In this document: positions 1 through 8,091 of the stretch, one piece after another | Layout of the letters: each line of letters starts with the position of its first letter | Numbering within the stretch: the first letter of the stretch is position 1 | Assembly (NCBI GenBank): GCA_002392325.1 | Contig: DGGS01000060.1 | Coordinates: 1 to 16,127 of the forward strand | Reading direction: 5' to 3' | DNA length: 16,127 nucleotides | Source: Bacteroidales bacterium UBA3868 | GTDB taxonomy: Bacteria > Bacteroidota > Bacteroidia > Bacteroidales > WCHB1-69 | The notes under the pieces: generated by a model | Seen by the model: only the letters and a program-made list of their open reading frames with translations | What the model was told of the DNA's origin: nothing | Databases searched by the model: none | Program-made: the position numbers and the translations under genes

Positions 1-1236
1 ATGGCCGGTCGTGGTACCGACATCAAGCTGACACCGGAGGTGCGCGAAAAGGGCGGTCTTGCCATCATCGGCACCGAGCGTCATGACTCCCGCCGCGTGG
101 ACCGCCAGTTGCGCGGTCGTTCCGGCCGTCAAGGCGACCCGGGCAGTTCCCAATTCTTCGTCTCCTTGGAAGATGACCTCATGCGTTTGTTCGGCTCCGA
201 CCGTATTGCCAGAGTTATGGACCAAATGGGCCACCAGGATGGTGATGTCATCCAACACAGCATGATTTCCAAATCCATCGAGCGCGCCCAGAAGAAAGTG
301 GAAGAGAACAATTTCGGTATCCGTAAGCGTTTGCTGGAATACGATGATGTGATGAACAAACAGCGTTCCACCATCTACCGCAAACGCCGCAACGCCCTGT
401 TCGGCGACCGTCTTGCCATCGACATCGCGCAAATGTTTGAGGATGTGTGCGAAACGGTGGTCACCAACAACTGGGAAGCCAAAGATTTTGATGGTTTCAA
501 CATGGACATGATCAAGACTTTCGGTTGCGAATCCCCATTCGACGAGCAGTATTTCCTGCAGGAGCGTCCCCAAGTCTTGATAGAAAAACTTTATCCTGTG
601 GTTTATGACCACTATAAAACAAAACTCCAGCAAATCAGCGAGCAGGCCTATCCGGTGATGGAACGCGTATATCTGGAGCATGGCGACAAGTTCCAGAACA
701 TCGCCATCCCGTTCACCGACGGCACCAAAAACATCAACATTGTGGCTCCGCTGAAAAAGTGTTACGAAACCAAAGGCCGCGAGGTGGGCTTGTCGTTTGA
801 GAAGGGCATCACCTTGGCTGTGATTGACAACGCCTGGAAAGAGCACTTGCGTGCCATGGACGACTTGAAAGAGAGTGTGCAAAACGCCTCTTACGAGCAA
901 AAAGACCCGCTGTTGATCTATAAATTGGAGTCCTTCAACTTGTTCGACCAACTGCTGGTGCGCATCAGCCAGGAGATTGTGAGCTTCCTGAACAAGGGCA
1001 GAATCCCGATGGCGGAGGAGGCCCCGCAAGTGCGTGAGGCGCAGTTGCCGCAATCGGATGCCAAAAAGCTGACCACCGGCCGTGAGGAAGTGGCTGGCGG
1101 AGGCCGCCAAGTGGCTCCGGGAGGCAAGGGTGCACAACCCATCCGCGTGGAGAAGAAAGTGGGCCGCAACGATCCATGCCCGTGCGGCAGCGGCAAAAAG
1201 TACAAAAACTGCCACGGCCGCATGTCCGCCGAATAA
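1..1236 (+). CDS. secA: Preprotein translocase motor SecA, C-terminal 411 residues (5' end outside window)
   Basis: SecA is the cytoplasmic ATPase that pushes unfolded preproteins through SecYEG, the export step that T9SS cargo also needs. The visible part opens at the AGRGTDIKL stretch of the second nucleotide-binding fold, followed by the helicase motif VI region [16 protein letters not shown] (about visible residues 35-50). The helical scaffold and wing region follows ([10 protein letters not shown] near 113-122; [18 protein letters not shown] near 276-293). A variable, Gly/Pro/Ala-rich linker then leads to a SEC-C zinc motif, C-x-C-x8-C-H, at about 393-405 ([13 protein letters not shown]). 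The first ATG at base 1 is an internal Met, because motif VI cannot be N-terminal in SecA; the gene starts upstream of the window. The C-terminus is intact, ending in TAA at 1234-1236. The stop overlaps the next gene by one base. Identification is firm. Confidence 0.97.
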   Translation: MAGRGTDIKLTPEVREKGGLAIIGTERHDSRRVDRQLRGRSGRQGDPGSSQFFVSLEDDLMRLFGSDRIARVMDQMGHQDGDVIQHSMISKSIERAQKKVEENNFGIRKRLLEYDDVMNKQRSTIYRKRRNALFGDRLAIDIAQMFEDVCETVVTNNWEAKDFDGFNMDMIKTFGCESPFDEQYFLQERPQVLIEKLYPVVYDHYKTKLQQISEQAYPVMERVYLEHGDKFQNIAIPFTDGTKNINIVAPLKKCYETKGREVGLSFEKGITLAVIDNAWKEHLRAMDDLKESVQNASYEQKDPLLIYKLESFNLFDQLLVRISQEIVSFLNKGRIPMAEEAPQVREAQLPQSDAKKLTTGREEVAGGGRQVAPGGKGAQPIRVEKKVGRNDPCPCGSGKKYKNCHGRMSAE

Positions 1237-2345
1237 TGAAGCGTGCCATCCTATCGGTAACCAATGACCTCTACACGGACGCCCGTGTGGACAAGATGGC
1301 TATGTTTCTCACCCGCAACGGCTATGATGTCACGCTGGTGGGGCGCCGCTATGCCGACTCTCCTGAGTTGGCGCCACGCGCGTACCACACGCACAGGATG
1401 CGCCTGCTGTTTCGTAAAAACTGGATTTTCTATGCCGAATACAATCTCCGGCTTTTCTTCTATCTGCTGTTTAAAAAGTGCGATGTGCTGATTGCCAATG
1501 ATTTGGACACACTTTTACCCAATACTTTAGTAAGCAAGTTCCGGCGCAAGCGACTGGTTTATGACAGTCACGAGTACTTCTGCGGCGAATTATCCGTAAC
1601 CAGTAATCCCGCCGCTCTCAAGGTTTGGCGCGCCATTGAACGCTTTTGTTTCCCAAAACTGAAAACCGTCATTACCGTCAGCCAGTCCATCGTGGACCAA
1701 TACGAGCAAGAGTACGGCATGCGCGCTCATCTGGTGCGCAACATCCCACCCGCGGGCACGCCGCCGCTCAAGTGCTCCAAAACCGACTTGGGAATGCCCA
1801 CCGACAAGTTCAACCTCATCCTGCAGGGCAATGGTTTGAACGAGGGACGCGGCGGCGAAGAGTCCGTAATGGCCATGCAACAACTGCCCGACGCGCATCT
1901 TTTCATAATCGGCAGCGGTACTATCATCCCAAAACTGCGCCGAATGGTGACCGAACTGCATCTTGGTGACCGCATAACCATCGTTCCCCGCCAAACACAG
2001 GACATGCTGTTCCAATATACGGCTTTGGCAGACGCCGGTCTGGCCATGGACCACGATGTGGGACCCAACGCCCGGTTCAGTCTTCCCAACAAAATATTCG
2101 AATATATCAAAGCGGGCACCCCGCAAATCGTTTCCAATCTGCCCGAGCGCGCACGCATCGTGCAACAATACCAAGTAGGTGTGGTGGCCGACGAAATAAC
2201 CCCTGAAGCCATCGTGAAAGCAACCAGACAACTACAAAGCAATCCGGATTTCTATATGCAATGCAAAGAGAACTGCAAAAAGGCGGCGCAAGAACTGACT
2301 TGGGAAAATGAGGAAAAAATATTGGAACGTATATACCTATATTAA
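1236..2345 (+). CDS. GT4-type (GT-B fold) glycosyltransferase
   Basis: Predicted 369-residue cytosolic or membrane-associated glycosyltransferase that transfers a sugar from an activated donor to an unknown acceptor, probably an envelope glycan. The start [20 protein letters not shown] gives the usual N-terminal Rossmann strand and a family-like length. An upstream in-frame ATG at 1176 would add 20 basic residues read from secA sequence and is rejected. Visible features are: the acceptor-side fold with VLIANDLDTLLP and VYDSHEYF (about residue 109), a linker strand, the donor-side start NLILQGNGLNEGRGGEE (about 193-209), LFIIGSG, and the signature SLPNKIFEYIKAGTPQIVSNLPE (about 282-304). The second Glu of the usual E-x7-E motif is present (FEY), but the position of the first is Phe. 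ATG overlaps the secA stop (TAATG), implying translational coupling. No terminator hairpin follows the stop. Substrate cannot be told from sequence. Confidence 0.85.
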   Translation: MKRAILSVTNDLYTDARVDKMAMFLTRNGYDVTLVGRRYADSPELAPRAYHTHRMRLLFRKNWIFYAEYNLRLFFYLLFKKCDVLIANDLDTLLPNTLVSKFRRKRLVYDSHEYFCGELSVTSNPAALKVWRAIERFCFPKLKTVITVSQSIVDQYEQEYGMRAHLVRNIPPAGTPPLKCSKTDLGMPTDKFNLILQGNGLNEGRGGEESVMAMQQLPDAHLFIIGSGTIIPKLRRMVTELHLGDRITIVPRQTQDMLFQYTALADAGLAMDHDVGPNARFSLPNKIFEYIKAGTPQIVSNLPERARIVQQYQVGVVADEITPEAIVKATRQLQSNPDFYMQCKENCKKAAQELTWENEEKILERIYLY

Positions 2346-2351
2346 TTTTAT

Positions 2352-2359
2352 TATTTTTG
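2352..2359 (+). promoter_or_regulatory. Candidate Bacteroidota -7 promoter element, distal
   Basis: TATTTTTG matches the Bacteroidota -7 consensus TAnnTTTG and is followed by CAAC. It lies 83 bases before the ATG at 2443. A closely similar element (TATGTTTG then CACC) lies 85 bases before the second giant gene, which supports it. No TTTG -33 box is visible at the expected 19-21 base spacing. Confidence 0.45.
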
Positions 2360-2381
2360 CAACATGATTCTATTCAGAAAC

Positions 2382-2395
2382 TAAACGTTCGTTTA
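2382..2395 (+). promoter_or_regulatory. Short palindrome in the leader of the first giant gene
   Basis: TAAACG-TT-CGTTTA is a perfect 6-bp inverted repeat with a 2-base centre. It lies between the two candidate -7 elements, where a repressor or activator site could act. It could equally form a weak RNA hairpin (TAAAC stem, GTTC loop) or be chance in AT-rich DNA. Confidence 0.2.
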
Positions 2396-2401
2396 CTTCT
2401 T

Positions 2402-2409
2402 TACCTTTG
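2402..2409 (+). promoter_or_regulatory. Candidate Bacteroidota -7 promoter element, proximal
   Basis: TACCTTTG also matches TAnnTTTG exactly and would give a leader of roughly 27-30 bases before the ATG at 2443. Its TTG is the extreme upstream in-frame start codon of the open frame, which argues that this triplet is promoter and not translation start. No clear -33 TTTG is visible. It is an alternative to, or a second promoter beside, the element at 2352-2359. Confidence 0.35.
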
Positions 2410-2442
2410 AGTTTTTATTATTATTCATATAAATTTCTTTTT

Positions 2443-2502
2443 ATGAAAAAAATACTATTTCTTTTAGGTTTGATCTTTACAATTGGTTTGGGTGTTTTTG
2501 CC
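2443..2502 (+). other. Signal peptide of surface protein A
   Basis: Residues 1-20: two Lys, a long Leu/Ile/Phe core and a VFA-Q cleavage site typical of signal peptidase I. No lipobox Cys is present at the cut, so this is not a lipoprotein. Confidence 0.85.
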
Positions 2503-5500
2503 CAAAATTCTTGTGCTTATGTTTTTCACATGTACGACAGTTACGGAGATGGCTGGAACGGCGGTTCTGCCATATCTGTGAAACAAGGCAACACTGTAGT
2601 GGGTAGTATTACCATGTCGACCGGCTACTCTGCAATCGATTCCATCACGCTTACAGCCGGAAACACCTACACGCTTGTGTGGAGCGAAGGCAGTGGTTAC
2701 ACTTACGATGAAGAATGCTCTTTTGATGTTTATTTCAATGGACTGCTGATTTACACCTGTTCCGATGCATCTCAACTGGGAACGGCTCCGTTCTTTTCCT
2801 TCATCGGTTGCAGCAACTGTTTCCCGCCCATGCCCTATGTGACGACGGCGGACCAGTATTCGGTGAACCTTTCCTGGAATTCCAACGGACAAAATCTGTG
2901 GGAATATGCTTACGGTGCCCCCGGTTTCAATCCCAATGACGCATCCGTGACACCCCTCAACACCACCGACACTTTTGTCACCATTTCCGGTTTGACAGCA
3001 AGTAGCTCTTACGATTTTTACATTCGTTCCATTTGTGACCCGCTCACTTCTGAAACATCCAACTGGCGCTTGTTTTCCATCACCACCACCCAAGACAATC
3101 CAGGTACCATTCCCTACTCCACAGGATTTGAAACCAGTGACGACAACAACTGGGTGTTGGCGAACGGCAACAATCCCAACAAATGGGCTATTGGCACCGC
3201 CACACACAACACGGGTTCGCGTGCCCTCTACATCTCCGACAACAACGGGAACTCATACGGCTATGACACTTATGTGGAAAGCAATGTGTGGGCTTATCGC
3301 GATATAGACTTGGGCAATACGGGCAATCCTCACAGTCTGTCCTTTGACTGGAAATGCGAAGGTTTTGCTTATCCTGATTATAACGAGTTCTACGACTACA
3401 TGGAAGTGTACATCGGAGCGCCTGTCAATCCGGTAAATGGTGCCCCTTCCAACGCCCTGTATTTAGGACGATTTGTGGATGAACCCTCTTGGCAACAAGC
3501 CCATATCCTGCTGAGTGAGAACCTGACAGGCATCCAACGTCTCTATTTCCATTGGATTAATACAGATGAAAGTTATTATGACAACAGTCCTGCCGCTGTG
3601 GATAACATTTCCATTGTAGAGTTGACATGTGGCAGCATTGACAGCGTGACGGCAACAAATCCCACAACAAGTTCCTTGACACTGACCCCATACACCCCAA
3701 ACAACGCTACTGATTTTGTTTTATATTACAAAAAAGCGTCAGACACTGAATACGACACTGTGGAATATGTGACGGCAAGTCCTTCATATGTTTTGGACAA
3801 TCTTGCCAGCGGAACATACTACAACATTATCATGCGAATTGACTGTGGCAATGGGGATTTGGGATATGCTTCTCCTGAAATCACAGTAATGACCTCCTGC
3901 AATGTCATCACGGCCGAAAGTTTGCCTTTCAACGAAGGATTTGAGGGCTACCATACCGCCAACCTCACCTTCCCTCCTTGCTGGGGTCACATAAACACTT
4001 ACACCAGCGGCACTTACGACTATCCATACATCACTTATTCTTACCATTATTCCGGAGAGCGCGCTTTATATTTATACTCTACAGGAAGTTACTACAATGC
4101 TGCTGTACTGCCGGAGATCGACGCCAACCTGAATGTCAACTCATTGACGCTTTCTTTCATGATAAGAGGTTATAATCACTACAGCGGCGCTGCTTGGCGT
4201 GCTATTGTAGGCGTTATGGATTCCGCTAATAACATAAACACATTTGTTCCCGTGGACACGGTTGTCGCCACCTCATTCAGTGACTGGAACGCTGTGGACA
4301 TCTCCTTCGCCAACTATACCGGTACTGGCAAGTACATTGCCATCTTGAATAAAGTGAGTGATTCAACCTATAACAACAATGTCATCTTCATTGATGATGT
4401 TACTTTGTATGAAACAAGTGACTGCCAGCGTCCGACTTCCGTGACGGCTTCCAATATCCTGTCTGACAGCGCTACAATTCACTGGACCCCGCAGGGATCC
4501 GAAAACGCTTGGCTCGTGGCCGTGGTTCCCGCAGGTGGCAACCCTGACACCGTGACCGCCATTCCTTGCACTGCCGACTCCTTACTCTTGGGCGGATTGC
4601 TCCCCTACACCACTTATGAGGTCTATGTGAAAGCCGATTGTGGCACGGAAACGAGCATCTGGACATCTCCATATACCTTTACCACCGCTTGTGGCGCTTA
4701 CAACATACCTTTCCTTGAAGAGTTCAGCAATGATGTAATACCACCCACTGATTGTTGGTCACATGCATCCGGCATACTGGACACCGTGTCCAATTTGACT
4801 TTTGGCCAATCCTATTGGTACACATCCACTTCGGAAATGATTGCTGGAAACGGCTCACACATTTATAACAATATTTGGGGTTCCTCGAGAAAAGACTGGT
4901 TGATCTCGCCCAGTATTGATTTAGGCGATGGCACCACTCCTTATCAAGTGGAAATGGATGTTTTGCTAACCGCTTACGGTTCTACGGGAGCACCCGACTT
5001 GGACGGCAGTGACGACAAGTTTGCCATCGTCGTCTCCACCGACAACGGACAAACCTGGTCTTCCAACAACGCCTTCATTTGGGACAACGACTCAACCACC
5101 AACAGCTTCGGCACCTATAACAACCTGGCCACCCTAACCCATGTGGAAATACCTTTGAGAAATGGTTCGGCCCAAAACTTCACCGGATTGGTGAAAATCG
5201 CCATCTATGCGGAATCCACCACCAGCAATGCGGACAACAATCTGCATGTGGACAATTTTGCCGTCAACCTGTTATCCAACTGTCCTCGTCCTACACATCT
5301 CACACTCAACAATATTAGTTCAAATGAAATCACAGCCAGTTGGTCTGCTTCAGGCAGTGAGAGCAGCTGGAATGTGGCCATATTCCCCTCCGACAGCACC
5401 TACTCCGATGACTTGCTCATCACCAACCTGACGGATACTTTCTATACCTTCAACAACCTGAGCACCAACACGGATTATACCATTTATGTGCAATCCGACT

Positions 5501-7842
5501 GTGGAAGCGAACAAAGCGCTTTCGTTCAAGTTAACTGCAAAACCCTTTGCGACGCCATAGACAGCTTACCTTATTTCGAGGGCTTTGAAAATTGCGCTTA
5601 CGGCGCAAACGCCTATCCTGACTGCTGGTTCAAGAACACCTCAATAGGCAGCTCCATTTATGTTGGAAACAGCAATGCCCCTTCGGGAAACAGAACCTTA
5701 TATTTCTACACGAGTTACGGTTCTGGTGGCATGGCCATTATGCCCAAGTTTGAGGAAACCATATATCCCCTGAACACGCTGCAAGTGACTTTCAACTTGA
5801 AGAGTTCCTCTCTTGCCAACCAGTTGGTGGTGGGATACATTACCAACCCCACCGATGAATCCCTCTTCGTCGGTTTGGACACCGTCTCCTGCTCGATTTC
5901 TAACACTGTTGAATCTTTTGATGTTACCTTTACCAATGTGCCTGTCACAAACGGACACATCGCTTTCAAAACAATAGCGAATCCCAATGATTATGTCTAT
6001 TTCTATTTGGACGATATCATCGTGGACCTCGCACCCGACTGTGTACGCCCGAGCAACCTGCATGTGGCAAGTTCCACCACAAGTTCTATCAATTTAGCTT
6101 GGACCGCAGGTGGTAGTGAAACAGAGTGGGAAGTTGTTTACGGCACCGTTGGCTTTGATCCCGACAACGCCACGCCGATTTCTGTTTATACTACTCCAGC
6201 CACGAGTATCAGTAACTTGAGTGACACCACCTCCTATGAGTTCTATGTAAGAGCCGTTTGCAACACAAGCGATTTCAGCAATTGGAGAGGCCCTGTTGCT
6301 GCCATGCCCGGCATATACAACATGCCCGCCACCGGCACGCACACCATCAGTATGTGCGGCGGACACATTTACGACAACGGCGGACCTAACAACGACTACT
6401 CCACCAACTGCAACACCACACTTACTGTAATGCCTGATACGACTGGAATGATAGTACAATTACAAGGCACCTACGACTTGGAAAGCGGATATGATTATTT
6501 GCGCATATATGATGGTACTGACATACAAGGAACCTTATTGTTTGAAAGCAGTTCAAGTTCAGACAACGGTGTGGTGCCCTTACTTGAATCCACCAGCGGC
6601 CCTCTGACCATTTATTTTGAATCAGACTATCTGATTTGCAGCAGCGGATTTGAGTTGGCTGTAAACTGCGTGCCTGCGCCCACTTGTGTCAAGCCCTTCG
6701 ATTTTGCTGTAGCCAACAACACCTCTACCGATATCACGCTTTCGTGGACAGAGCGAGGAACGGCCACTATGTGGGACATTGAATACGGCAACAGTGGTTT
6801 CACCCAAGGAACGGGCACGATGGTTTCTGCAAGTACCAATCCTTTCACAATCAACAACTTGACAACAGGAACTTCATACGATTTCTATGTACGCTCCAAT
6901 TGCGGTAGTGGTGATGAAAGTGATTGGGTAGGACCGATAACCGGAGTCCCTGGAGCATATATCATGCCCACTTATGGCGAGTTTACTGTAACCATGTGCG
7001 GTGGTGTCATCTACGATGACGGTGGTCTCAACAACGACTACTCCAGCGATTGTGACGCCTTGTTGGTCGTCAACCCCGACTCTATAGGTCAACTCGTCCA
7101 CCTGACCGGTACTTTCAATGTTGAAGAGGATTATGATAGGCTTGTCATTTTTGACGGCAACACTTCTGATGGTACCGTCCTCTTTGACAGTGATGTGGAC
7201 AATACCATTGATGTGGTTTCCACCACTGGTCCGCTCACCATCTATTTCATGTCGGATTACAGCACTGAATACAGCGGTTTCGCAATTCAAGTAAACTGCG
7301 AAAATGGCTCCACGCCTGAAACCTGCGAAGCCCCAACAAGCCTGACATTCTCAGACCTTACACACAACAGCGTGAAAATCGATTGGGCGCAACAAGGCGC
7401 ACCCGACAGCTGGGTTGTAAGCTATAAGAAGGCCTCTGCCAACACTTGGTCAACGGTTAATACCACTACACACCCTTATGTAATCACTAACCTTGAGCCA
7501 CAAACCCAATACGAGGTGTTTGTCACGGCCATGTGTGGTACAGAAACCAGTGGAGAATCCAACCACATCACCTTTACCACCAACCCCGATGGGGTGAATT
7601 CCTATGAATGGGACACCTTCTCCCTGTATCCTAACCCGACCACTGGACAATTTACCATCTATCATGAAGATTTGAACATGGAACGCGTGGAAATTTACGA
7701 TGTTTATGGCAAACGAATTCAATCGATGGAAGTGAATAGCAATATCGCCAAAGTGGACGCTTCCTCACTCGCCAGCGGCGTGTATTTTGTGCGCATCACC
7801 TGTTCTGGCGGCAGCGTCACCAAATCATTCGTCAAGAAATAA
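2443..7842 (+). CDS. Giant T9SS-secreted multi-module surface protein A (FN3 / J-type adhesin / CUB)
   Basis: Predicted 1799-residue secreted or surface-anchored binding protein. The ATG at 2443 is chosen over the in-frame TTG at 2407 because it puts the signal peptide (MKK, hydrophobic core, VFA|Q cut near residue 20) at the N-terminus. Approximate modules: GDGWNG-motif domain 22-123; FN3 126-216; J-type jelly roll 223-396; FN3 396-486; J 494-661; FN3 661-750; J 755-947; FN3 947-1036; J 1042-1200; FN3 1200-1290; CUB 1291-1409; FN3 1415-1503; CUB 1505-1619; FN3 1628-1713; T9SS type A sorting domain 1726-1799 (YPNPTTGQF, IYDVYGKRI, LASGVYFVRI, KSFVKK end). J modules resemble the choice-of-anchor-J/cleaved-adhesin domains of P. 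gingivalis gingipains and HagA (LPF.E.F, P.CW, FVPVDT, IDDV). No enzyme domain or transmembrane anchor is visible after the signal peptide. Domain types are fairly sure; ligand is unknown and adhesion is inference. Confidence 0.9.
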   Translation: MKKILFLLGLIFTIGLGVFAQNSCAYVFHMYDSYGDGWNGGSAISVKQGNTVVGSITMSTGYSAIDSITLTAGNTYTLVWSEGSGYTYDEECSFDVYFNGLLIYTCSDASQLGTAPFFSFIGCSNCFPPMPYVTTADQYSVNLSWNSNGQNLWEYAYGAPGFNPNDASVTPLNTTDTFVTISGLTASSSYDFYIRSICDPLTSETSNWRLFSITTTQDNPGTIPYSTGFETSDDNNWVLANGNNPNKWAIGTATHNTGSRALYISDNNGNSYGYDTYVESNVWAYRDIDLGNTGNPHSLSFDWKCEGFAYPDYNEFYDYMEVYIGAPVNPVNGAPSNALYLGRFVDEPSWQQAHILLSENLTGIQRLYFHWINTDESYYDNSPAAVDNISIVELTCGSIDSVTATNPTTSSLTLTPYTPNNATDFVLYYKKASDTEYDTVEYVTASPSYVLDNLASGTYYNIIMRIDCGNGDLGYASPEITVMTSCNVITAESLPFNEGFEGYHTANLTFPPCWGHINTYTSGTYDYPYITYSYHYSGERALYLYSTGSYYNAAVLPEIDANLNVNSLTLSFMIRGYNHYSGAAWRAIVGVMDSANNINTFVPVDTVVATSFSDWNAVDISFANYTGTGKYIAILNKVSDSTYNNNVIFIDDVTLYETSDCQRPTSVTASNILSDSATIHWTPQGSENAWLVAVVPAGGNPDTVTAIPCTADSLLLGGLLPYTTYEVYVKADCGTETSIWTSPYTFTTACGAYNIPFLEEFSNDVIPPTDCWSHASGILDTVSNLTFGQSYWYTSTSEMIAGNGSHIYNNIWGSSRKDWLISPSIDLGDGTTPYQVEMDVLLTAYGSTGAPDLDGSDDKFAIVVSTDNGQTWSSNNAFIWDNDSTTNSFGTYNNLATLTHVEIPLRNGSAQNFTGLVKIAIYAESTTSNADNNLHVDNFAVNLLSNCPRPTHLTLNNISSNEITASWSASGSESSWNVAIFPSDSTYSDDLLITNLTDTFYTFNNLSTNTDYTIYVQSDCGSEQSAFVQVNCKTLCDAIDSLPYFEGFENCAYGANAYPDCWFKNTSIGSSIYVGNSNAPSGNRTLYFYTSYGSGGMAIMPKFEETIYPLNTLQVTFNLKSSSLANQLVVGYITNPTDESLFVGLDTVSCSISNTVESFDVTFTNVPVTNGHIAFKTIANPNDYVYFYLDDIIVDLAPDCVRPSNLHVASSTTSSINLAWTAGGSETEWEVVYGTVGFDPDNATPISVYTTPATSISNLSDTTSYEFYVRAVCNTSDFSNWRGPVAAMPGIYNMPATGTHTISMCGGHIYDNGGPNNDYSTNCNTTLTVMPDTTGMIVQLQGTYDLESGYDYLRIYDGTDIQGTLLFESSSSSDNGVVPLLESTSGPLTIYFESDYLICSSGFELAVNCVPAPTCVKPFDFAVANNTSTDITLSWTERGTATMWDIEYGNSGFTQGTGTMVSASTNPFTINNLTTGTSYDFYVRSNCGSGDESDWVGPITGVPGAYIMPTYGEFTVTMCGGVIYDDGGLNNDYSSDCDALLVVNPDSIGQLVHLTGTFNVEEDYDRLVIFDGNTSDGTVLFDSDVDNTIDVVSTTGPLTIYFMSDYSTEYSGFAIQVNCENGSTPETCEAPTSLTFSDLTHNSVKIDWAQQGAPDSWVVSYKKASANTWSTVNTTTHPYVITNLEPQTQYEVFVTAMCGTETSGESNHITFTTNPDGVNSYEWDTFSLYPNPTTGQFTIYHEDLNMERVEIYDVYGKRIQSMEVNSNIAKVDASSLASGVYFVRITCSGGSVTKSFVKK
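6685..7842 (+). repeat. FN3-CUB-FN3-sorting-domain tail, copy in protein A
   Basis: Residues 1415-1799 align along their whole length with residues 2035-2422 of protein B. Shared stretches include NPFTINNLTTGT, MCGG.IYDDGG, TTGPLT.YF, SGESNHITFTT and YPNPTTG. Over the eleven codons of NPFTINNLTTG there are six synonymous differences and no amino-acid change, so the copies are old or the protein is constrained. Confidence 0.8.
7618..7842 (+). other. T9SS type A C-terminal sorting domain of protein A
   Basis: The last 74 residues carry the known features of the Por secretion C-terminal sorting family: a YPNPTTG start, a central EIYDVYGKRI strand, LASGVYFVRI, and a basic KSFVKK end. In studied Bacteroidota this domain directs Sec-exported cargo through the T9SS and is normally removed by PorU with attachment to A-LPS. 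Confidence 0.93.
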
Positions 7843-7862
7843 CCTCCCGATATTTGTTTTAC

Positions 7863-7895
7863 AAGACCGGCTCAAAAAAGCCGGTCTTTTTTTTT
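7863..7895 (+). terminator. Intrinsic terminator after surface protein A
   Basis: A perfect 10-bp stem (AAGACCGGCT / AGCCGGTCTT) encloses the loop CAAAAA and is followed directly by a run of T. It begins 20 bases after the TAA stop. It separates the two giant genes transcriptionally. Confidence 0.92.
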
Positions 7896-7938
7896 ATCAA
7901 CTTTATTAACATGGCGCTGCGAATTATAAAAAAATAAT

Positions 7939-7946
7939 TATGTTTG
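7939..7946 (+). promoter_or_regulatory. Candidate Bacteroidota -7 promoter element for protein B
   Basis: TATGTTTG matches TAnnTTTG, lies just downstream of the terminator and 85 bases before the ATG at 8032, and is followed by CACC. No convincing -33 TTTG is seen. The long AT-rich leader after it ends in AAATTTATTTTTATG, nearly identical to the AAATTTCTTTTTATG before protein A. No Shine-Dalgarno sequence is present, as is usual in this phylum. Confidence 0.45.
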
Positions 7947-8031
7947 CACCTTAAATTTTCAAAGCAAATAGATAATATTTTTAACTAAAGAACTACAAAT
8001 CAACATTTTATATAATTTAAAATTTATTTTT

Positions 8032-8091
8032 ATGAAAAAATTTCTATTCTTTATCTGTTTTGTGCTATTTGCCGCAAGCAGCATTTATGCG
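8032..8091 (+). other. Signal peptide of surface protein B
   Basis: Residues 1-20: Lys pair, Phe/Leu/Ile/Val core, IYA-Q cleavage site. There is no lipobox; the Cys two residues into the mature protein opens the first FN3 module. Confidence 0.85.

Noticed and set aside
1176..1235. Upstream in-frame ATG extending the glycosyltransferase by 20 residues
   Set aside because: The extra residues come from an alternative frame of the conserved secA zinc-motif region and do not look like a GT-B N-terminus. The ATG at 1236 gives the normal Rossmann start and a coupled TAATG junction.
1590..2231. 213-codon open frame antisense to the glycosyltransferase
   Set aside because: It is opposite conserved GT4 motifs and its translation shows no family features.
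2407..2442. TTG start adding 12 residues to protein A
   Set aside because: It would place an aromatic-rich stretch before an intact signal peptide, and the TTG is part of a TACCTTTG promoter-like element.
7843..8031. Possibility that the two giant genes are one gene broken by a mutation
   Set aside because: The first has a full sorting domain, stop and strong terminator, and the second has its own promoter element and signal peptide. They are complete separate genes.
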